This document shows positions 5,818-10,765 of a DNA stretch of 10,765 bases, one piece after another; position 1 is the stretch's first letter, and the number at the start of each line of letters is the position of its first letter. Below the pieces are notes generated by a model. The model was not told the DNA's origin and made no database searches. It was given only the letters and a program-made list of their open reading frames with translations. Origin of the DNA: Tritrichomonas foetus (Eukaryota; Parabasalia; Tritrichomonadida; Tritrichomonadidae). The translations under genes and the position numbers were made by a program. Where the stretch lies: contig MLAK01000116.1 of assembly GCA_001839685.1 (NCBI GenBank), forward strand, positions 1-10,765. The letters run 5' to 3'.

Positions 5818-6209
5818 ATTTTGTGTTTGTTTATTTGAAAATAACACAACTTCACTATAGAAGAATTTGTTGATATGGAACGTTTAAATACATTTTATTT
5901 AACTATTTTTTTCTTTTCTTCAATATTATCAATCATTTTTCTTGTTTTAATATTTCATTCATTTCTGAAGTAACCTTTTTTGTATTTAATTTTCAAATTT
6001 TTAGTAACATCATTACCAGTAATATTTCTATATGTCAATTTTAATAATAGAAAGATTTCAACTATTACTAAATTTCATTCATCAAATCAATTTTGTTAGA
6101 ACTTCCAATTGGATTATAAAAGTTTTTAATTGATTTTTGAGAGTATGATATTCAGAGTATTCAGATTTTAAACTTGAACTCAATGAACTAAACTCAAATT
6201 ACAGAATGT
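5818..6209. other. Intergenic, AT-rich, no gene seen
   Basis: The 3' flank of TAF10 followed by very AT-rich DNA. TAAA overlaps the TAF10 stop, so the TAF10 transcript probably ends within a few tens of bases. No coding frame, RNA gene or sizeable repeat can be supported. Confidence 0.55.
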
Positions 6210-6314
6210 TCAACCGTAATATTCCAAGGTCAATTTTGGCCTTGTAGATGAACTTTTGATAAGAATACTGTTGATAGATTCTATTTCTTTGTCTGCCAGG
6301 AAGTGTTCGGCCAT
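6210..6314 (-). CDS. Candidate micro-gene, 34 aa, unknown
   Basis: The minus-strand frame from ATG (6312-6314) to TGA (6210-6212) encodes 34 residues starting MAEHFLADKEIESINSILIK and ending LTLEYYG. Its composition is ordinary for a soluble helical protein. The block is clearly richer in G+C than the DNA around it. Directly upstream on its own strand is TTTTCATAGTATAA then ATG, giving an initiator-like TCATA with a predicted leader of about 9 nt, as in trichomonad genes. It would diverge from the coiled-coil gene across about 97 bp. Against it are the very small size, the absence of TAAA at the stop and the lack of a recognised family. It may instead be the 5' remnant of a longer broken gene. 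Confidence 0.3.
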   Translation of the reverse strand: MAEHFLADKEIESINSILIKSSSTRPKLTLEYYG

Positions 6315-6390
6315 TTATACTATGAAAAGGTTTAAAATTACATCAAAATTACGTTTAAAAAAAAGTTCGAGTCAAAAATTTACCATTTTT

Positions 6391-6402
6391 TCATTTTGAT
6401 TA
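6391..6402 (+). promoter_or_regulatory. Initiator-like element
   Basis: TCATTTTGATTA closely resembles the parabasalid initiator (TCA+1-Y-T-W..., often followed by CATTA). The presumed start A is at 6393, 19 nt before the ATG of the coiled-coil gene, matching the short leaders typical of these organisms. Confidence 0.5.
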
Positions 6403-6411
6403 ATTTTTTGC

Positions 6412-6951
6412 ATGTGGATTCTCTCCTATTTCTTTGAATCAAGTGAAGATAGATTGAATAAGTTCCGCGTTATTCTAGCAAAGCATAATGCAGAAATGAA
6501 AAAGATCCAAAATTCATTAGTTGCAGAGATTGGATTATTTAAAAAATCACTGGAAAATGATGATAAAGAAACAATTATTGAAAAAGCAAGAAAATATTCT
6601 CTCAAAGAGCAAATGTATGAAGCTTACATGATAATTTCTGATTCATCAACTGAACTCTTGAATCGATGGAAACAATTTGATTCAAAGGACAAACCACCTC
6701 TAGTTATTGAAACAATTGAGGCCATGCAATCAAGAATGAAATTGATTGAACCAAATGAAATGTATGAGTGGATAAAAAAGCATCAGCTTTCTACAGAAAT
6801 CGAATATAAGGAATTCGAATTTATTAATTCGACTAACATTCTTGAATTCTTGCGTGGATTCATCAGCAAGCATAAGATGAATGATAACCGAAACTTACTA
6901 AGACTGAATAAAATGTTTGATGCATGTCCATATTTAATAAACCGCTTTTAA
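6412..6951 (+). CDS. Coiled-coil protein, possibly ESCRT-III (Snf7)-like
   Basis: A 179-residue charged, mostly helical protein. The N-terminus MWILSYFF is short and hydrophobic and resembles the membrane-inserting start of some ESCRT-III subunits. Residues about 14-50 form a basic coiled coil (NKFRVILAKHNAEMKKIQ). Residues 54-88 continue with KARKYSLKEQMYEAY and NRWKQF, and 98-125 give VIETIEAMQSRMKLIEPNEM, like the Snf7 helix that often carries a Met-Gln run and an L-x-P turn. The end is more acidic at about 129-137 and closes LLRLNKMFDACPYL, where a MIT-interacting motif could sit, but the LxxRLxxL pattern is not clear. Length fits CHMP proteins (about 180-220 residues). If correct, it would act in membrane scission and multivesicular-body formation. 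It could instead be an unrelated coiled-coil protein. An initiator lies 19 nt upstream and TAAA overlaps the stop. Confidence 0.75.
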   Translation: MWILSYFFESSEDRLNKFRVILAKHNAEMKKIQNSLVAEIGLFKKSLENDDKETIIEKARKYSLKEQMYEAYMIISDSSTELLNRWKQFDSKDKPPLVIETIEAMQSRMKLIEPNEMYEWIKKHQLSTEIEYKEFEFINSTNILEFLRGFISKHKMNDNRNLLRLNKMFDACPYLINRF

Positions 6952-7154
6952 ATTCGTATGTCTTTTGTGTATAATGTTATTAAACTTCATGTTTTTAGTT
7001 TTAATTAAATTTATGCTCCAAGCAAGACTAATCAAACAGTAATTAATGATGAAGCTTTGGAAAAATAGCAATGAGAGATGAAAATAATGAAAAAATTACA
7101 ATCTTAAAATGAATTACAAATTTTGAGAATAAAATTATACTCGATAACAAACAT
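6952..7154. other. Convergent 3' spacer
   Basis: About 200 bp separate the stops of the coiled-coil gene (+) and the karyopherin-like gene (-). TAAA overlaps both stops, so both polyadenylation signals lie at the edges. Nothing else is recognised. Confidence 0.5.
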
Positions 7155-10112
7155 TTATAAAACAAAAGAAGAATTCACCAATGATTCTCGGATGTATCTC
7201 AAAGATAACAAGAACTTTGACTTAAACTGTTTCGTTGAACTAATGCTTGAAAAATTCGAATGAAATAGCTCATTTAAAACAGTTTCAATAAAAAGCTTCT
7301 TGTCTTCAGGCAAATAAAACAAACTAGGAATAATTAAATTATTGACTCTATCTGGCATAAAGCAAAACATGTTCATATAAAAAATAGAAAATTCATCAAG
7401 TTTTCCTTTCCAAGAAAGCAAAAATTCAACTACTGCGGAAAAAAACTTTTCTAGAATTTCAGGTGAGTTTTGTTTTAGTGAATTCATAATTTCATGTGAC
7501 TTATTGATAATAAGTGAACACTGAAGGGCATCTTTTCTAGACATTGATGAAAATTTATTAATTACTAATTGTATAAAATAATGAAAAACTTCTACATTGA
7601 AAACTTCATTGAAAGTAAAAAAAGTAACATATAAATCGAAAAATGAAAGAATGTTTGGTAATATTTTAAATGAATATTCATTGTCTTTCATATTGGCAAA
7701 TAAGGTGTTCACGAAAGAAGTAAATGATTGGTCGTTGAATAAAATCATTATTCCAATATTTAATGAATTGTTTCTAAGAAATGAATTCAATGTATGAAAT
7801 GTATGGTTAATTGTTGTTTCATCATATCCGCTACACTCTAGCACTATTTTTAATAAAGCTAAAGATTTTTTAAATAGCATTATGATTTTATCTGACATAA
7901 ATTTGAATGGTCTTTTTAATTCATTTGATGATGCAATAAAAGATAAAAATTTTACAGTTGCATGAAGAAATTGACTATAAACTGATTCATTATATGTAAA
8001 TAGCATCTGAGAGGGAATCTTAGATGTCGTTGTTCGTGGAAGGCTATATAAATGCATGTCTTTAATAGAATTCATCAAAAATGGAAAGAAATGATCAAAA
8101 AGGAATCGATATGAAATAAAAGATAATTGATTAGGCAAATCAAATGAAATTTCAAAAATATTAAGGCAAAAAGGAACTAATTCAATTGATGAAGTCATTT
8201 TGTTAAAAATTATTTCATAAGTCTTTTCTAATAAAGAATTTTTTGATTTTAAAATCGAAAAAATGTTACTATAAAGGTTTTTTGCTTCATTTTTGGTTTC
8301 TTTCTCGAAACAGAAATTTATATCAATATTAACAACTATCGATATAAATTCTTCATTTTCGAGTAACTTGGAAATTACACTTTCTGGTAAAACTTGAAAA
8401 TTGAGTGATTGTGCAATATGCCTCTTTGTATAGCATGTTATTTTTTCATCTTTAATGTTCAGGATTTGTAATGATCGAATGACGAATAAAATGAATATAT
8501 CTGAATGTTTATTAAACATAGCATCAATTGCATTAGAAACTCTATTATGATACGTATTTAAAAATGCAGCAAAAAAAGAGTTCAAAGAAATTTCAAGCAT
8601 TTCATTCACATCAAAATAATTTAAAGGATGAATGTTAAGAATTAAGCCAATAAGTTGAACAAGTTTTAAATCTTCTTCATAATAACTCATATACTCAGCC
8701 ATATTGGAATGTGATTTAATCAAATTCGAAGACAGCTCTATCAAACAAATTAAAATTGAAATGTTATCAAATTGTTTGATGTAAACTGAATGATTTAGAA
8801 GAATGAAAGAAATAGCCTCTTTATAGCAAAATCGATAAGTTTTTCCAAGATATTCAAAGAAATTCGATGAATTATCTTGAATGAAATATTCGCATATTTC
8901 TTTCGAATGTAGAATCAAAAATGAATTCGTGCATTGAAAAATGTCAGAAATCTGTCTTAATACAAAAGCTTTAAAATCACCATTTTCATGAAACATTTGG
9001 AAATCAAACGTCAGTGACCAAAAACAAACTAAATCTTCAATAAAATCTGGATGCTGACCAAAAAAATCATTAAATTCCGTGTTTAGTAAAATTTTAGTAA
9101 CTATGTGAATTTGGTTGAGCCAGGTGATTAAAAATTGTGGATTATTTAGTGATCTGATCGATGGACAATTTCGTAATTCAACAAGGATTTTCATTAAATA
9201 TTTCTTTAATAAAAGTTCATTAGAAGAAATGAGTAATTCTGTCGAAGATTCAATAAAATCAATCAAATATTTCAATCGGACTGGTTCTCTTTTGAAATAA
9301 GTTGCTGGTAAATTTATGATAACTTGTAGTGATTTTAAATATGAACATGCATCATTCAATTCCATCATTTTTACTGGCAATAAAATTGTTTTTGGTCCAC
9401 CCACTTGAATTATCATTTCAATCAATTGTGAAGGTAAGTATTTTCGATTAAATGATGACAAAACAATCGAAAACAGCACAAAATTAGAAATATCAATCTC
9501 ACCTTCTCTCGAATAATTCATTGAAATTGTTTTTGAAGTAACTGTTGAAGAAAATTGTAAGGAAGGTTGGATAGCAGAACACATGTGATTCTGATTCTGA
9601 TTAAGAGTTTGAAATGGGTTGACAATAGCTTCAAAAAAAGAAGAAAAGCAATCAATTGATTTTGTTACATACACATAATTTGAAACAAGAATTCCAACAA
9701 GAAACTTATCTTTGATATTCAATAAAACGGTTTTTGCTAGCTGTCTGCATTCTCGAAAAGCAATAATGAATAAATTTGTTGAGGAATTAATGATAGCATG
9801 TGAATTTTTGTATTGTTTAACCAAAAAAGGAAAATTGTGAATGAAAAAATTCATAAAAAGTGACGAGTATTGATTCACAAGAGGTTTTCGTTCATTAAAG
9901 ATTCGAGCAAGTGATGATAAAATATAAATAATGGTTGGTTCTGATAAGTTTGGAAATGAAAGAGCGTTGAAGAAAAAATCTTGTGAATTTTGATAGCTTG
10001 GAAGCTCTGATAAAAGTGCACTATACTCAGCATTACGAACAGAGTTATTGTATGCTTCCATCACCAAATGATTTAAATTGCATGGTTCTAAAAGGGAATC
10101 TTCATCTAACAT
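7155..10112 (-). CDS. Large helical-repeat protein, likely exportin/karyopherin
   Basis: A 985-residue protein built almost wholly of hydrophobic-polar helices, with no signal peptide, membrane span or catalytic motif. The N-terminal part (about residues 12-95: NHLVMEAYNNSVRNAEY..., then SQDFFFNALSFPNLSEPTII) has the helix-pair rhythm of an importin-beta N-terminal domain. Continuous alpha-solenoid sequence follows to the C-terminus (SLRYIRESL), apart from a short Asn/Gln and Ser/Thr-rich loop at about 170-200. Size and texture fit the exportin branch (XPO7/XPO4/RanBP17, usually about 1,000-1,150 residues), which carries cargo through the nuclear pore with Ran-GTP. Such proteins diverge fast, and the assignment rests on overall pattern. 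Other HEAT/ARM scaffolds remain possible. Met18 is an alternative start. G+C is low throughout. TAAA overlaps the stop, and an ATTTACGAA element lies 34 nt upstream of the ATG. Confidence 0.85.
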   Translation of the reverse strand: MLDEDSLLEPCNLNHLVMEAYNNSVRNAEYSALLSELPSYQNSQDFFFNALSFPNLSEPTIIYILSSLARIFNERKPLVNQYSSLFMNFFIHNFPFLVKQYKNSHAIINSSTNLFIIAFRECRQLAKTVLLNIKDKFLVGILVSNYVYVTKSIDCFSSFFEAIVNPFQTLNQNQNHMCSAIQPSLQFSSTVTSKTISMNYSREGEIDISNFVLFSIVLSSFNRKYLPSQLIEMIIQVGGPKTILLPVKMMELNDACSYLKSLQVIINLPATYFKREPVRLKYLIDFIESSTELLISSNELLLKKYLMKILVELRNCPSIRSLNNPQFLITWLNQIHIVTKILLNTEFNDFFGQHPDFIEDLVCFWSLTFDFQMFHENGDFKAFVLRQISDIFQCTNSFLILHSKEICEYFIQDNSSNFFEYLGKTYRFCYKEAISFILLNHSVYIKQFDNISILICLIELSSNLIKSHSNMAEYMSYYEEDLKLVQLIGLILNIHPLNYFDVNEMLEISLNSFFAAFLNTYHNRVSNAIDAMFNKHSDIFILFVIRSLQILNIKDEKITCYTKRHIAQSLNFQVLPESVISKLLENEEFISIVVNIDINFCFEKETKNEAKNLYSNIFSILKSKNSLLEKTYEIIFNKMTSSIELVPFCLNIFEISFDLPNQLSFISYRFLFDHFFPFLMNSIKDMHLYSLPRTTTSKIPSQMLFTYNESVYSQFLHATVKFLSFIASSNELKRPFKFMSDKIIMLFKKSLALLKIVLECSGYDETTINHTFHTLNSFLRNNSLNIGIMILFNDQSFTSFVNTLFANMKDNEYSFKILPNILSFFDLYVTFFTFNEVFNVEVFHYFIQLVINKFSSMSRKDALQCSLIINKSHEIMNSLKQNSPEILEKFFSAVVEFLLSWKGKLDEFSIFYMNMFCFMPDRVNNLIIPSLFYLPEDKKLFIETVLNELFHSNFSSISSTKQFKSKFLLSLRYIRESLVNSSFVL

Positions 10113-10711
10113 ATATAATTTTGACTATGTCTGTTTGAATATTTGTTTCGTAAATATCTTCAAGCATGTGTCTCATGGTGAGATAATAATATTATACATT
10201 CATCTAGATGAAAGAAATAAAAAACAAATTTTGATACATCTTGAATCAAGATCAAAAAACTCAAAAAAATGTCATGAATAATTTATCATGAAGTGATACT
10301 TTTGATAGAAATGTTCAAAAACAAGATCACTATTGGTGATGTTACAATAACGATGTTACCAGAATTGCATTAATAATAATTCTGTTGTTTATATTTTTAA
10401 AAGATCAAAAAGTTGTATTTATTGTCAGCCAAAATAAATTTCTCCAAAATAACTAAATCTGAAAAGATTATGTTTCACTGAATGAATCTGTGAAATCATC
10501 AAGACGAAAACAGATAAATAATAAAATAATAAAAAATGAGAAAATGAAAAGTATCTAGTTTTAAATAATTATTAAATCTAAAGAATTTTTGGATAGAATT
10601 ATGAATCAGAGCAATTGTATCTAATTTTTGATAATCATTTGGAAAATATTGATTTACAAAAACGTCGAAAATCGATCATAGAAAATAGAGTATATTTTGC
10701 ATCTAAATATA
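10113..10711. other. 5' flank of the large gene, no other gene seen
   Basis: About 600 bp between the large gene's start and the right terminal repeat. It includes the candidate promoter motif at 10147-10155, and small palindromes TTCATCTAGATGAA (10199-10212) and ATCTTGAATCAAGAT (10238-10252). A TCATGA...TCATGA hairpin lies near 10274-10293, and a doubled GATGTTAC near 10336-10357. A plus-strand frame across the promoter has no gene-like features. No RNA gene was recognised. Confidence 0.5.
10147..10155 (-). promoter_or_regulatory. ATTTACGAA promoter element, copy 3
   Basis: The exact 9-mer on the minus strand, 34 nt before the ATG of the large karyopherin-like gene. TCAAACA and TCAAAATTAT between it and the ATG are possible initiator positions, though the base after TCA is A rather than the usual pyrimidine. 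Confidence 0.4.
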
Positions 10712-10764
10712 ACCTCCTATATGAAAGGTTTACAAAGTGGTCCCCCAAAAAATTTGTGGGACCA
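10712..10764 (-). repeat. Hairpin-forming dispersed repeat, right copy
   Basis: Inverted partner of 8-60 (50 of 53 bases identical), ending within one base of the window end. Its self-complementary part is slightly longer than in the left copy: GTGGTCCC pairs with GGGACCAC over 8 bp, followed after one mismatch by CAAA/TTTG. The inner boundary is the same ACCTCC/GGAGGT hexamer. Beyond it the two flanks share nothing. Confidence 0.8.
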
Positions 10765-10765
10765 C

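Noticed and set aside
6366..6380. GTTCGAGTC, resembling a tRNA T-loop
   Set aside because: There is no GC stem around it, and no acceptor, D or anticodon arm at the proper distances.
7597..9300. Short + frames inside the large minus-strand gene
   Set aside because: They are antisense to a continuous 985-codon frame and have no independent signals.
10078..10281. 67-codon + frame over the large gene's promoter
   Set aside because: It overlaps the start of the opposite-strand gene and its promoter element, and its composition mirrors AT-rich non-coding DNA.
10336..10357. Doubled GATGTTAC and a TAACGAT motif as a Myb recognition element
   Set aside because: The TAACGA core is short and occurs by chance in AT-rich DNA. 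It lies about 220 bp from the nearest start codon, and no supporting context was seen.
8..10764. The whole window as one TIR-bounded mobile element
   Set aside because: The interior genes are chromosomal housekeeping genes. There is no transposase, integrase or polymerase gene, and the repeat boundary faces inward with unrelated flanks.
1..10765. Spliceosomal introns
   Set aside because: No copy of the extended trichomonad 3' intron motif (ACTAACACACAG) was found on either strand, and the main genes read through uninterrupted.

Overview
The window reads as nuclear DNA of a parabasalid protist, most likely a Tritrichomonas-like trichomonad; this is an inference. The grounds are very AT-rich DNA, intronless genes packed on both strands, short 5' leaders, and a TAAA tetranucleotide overlapping most stop codons (TAF10, the coiled-coil gene, the tail-anchored gene, the large karyopherin-like gene and the protease relic), which is the known trichomonad cleavage/polyadenylation rule. 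There are no rRNA or tRNA genes, no CRISPR array and no bacterial operon.

Layout, left to right. The two extreme ends carry one 53-bp hairpin-forming repeat in inverted orientation (8-60 and 10712-10764; 50 of 53 bases identical). Directly inside the left copy lies the decayed 3' end of a papain-family cysteine protease gene (55-168, +). Then come a small Asn/Gln/Pro-rich protein of unknown function (395-796, +), a long non-coding tract with several perfect palindromes and a probable broken Myb-domain relic (2011-2198, +), and a complete Ser/Thr protein kinase (2936-4111, +). The kinase converges on a tail-anchored acidic membrane protein with a Pro-Glu repeat (4676-5362, -). That gene shares a 77-bp divergent promoter with TAF10 (5440-5817, +), a histone-fold subunit of TFIID/SAGA. 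Next are a possible 34-residue micro-gene (6210-6314, -), a 179-residue coiled-coil protein resembling the ESCRT-III/Snf7 family (6412-6951, +), and a 985-residue all-helical protein resembling exportins (7155-10112, -).

The genes belong to separate housekeeping or signalling processes (transcription, phosphorylation, nucleocytoplasmic transport, membrane remodelling). Nothing suggests they form one pathway. I see no coherent new multi-gene system. The signals most worth following are the shared ATTTACGAA element 19-34 nt upstream of three start codons, the inverted hairpin repeat at both ends, the two gene relics, and the small minus-strand ORF with its own initiator-like site.
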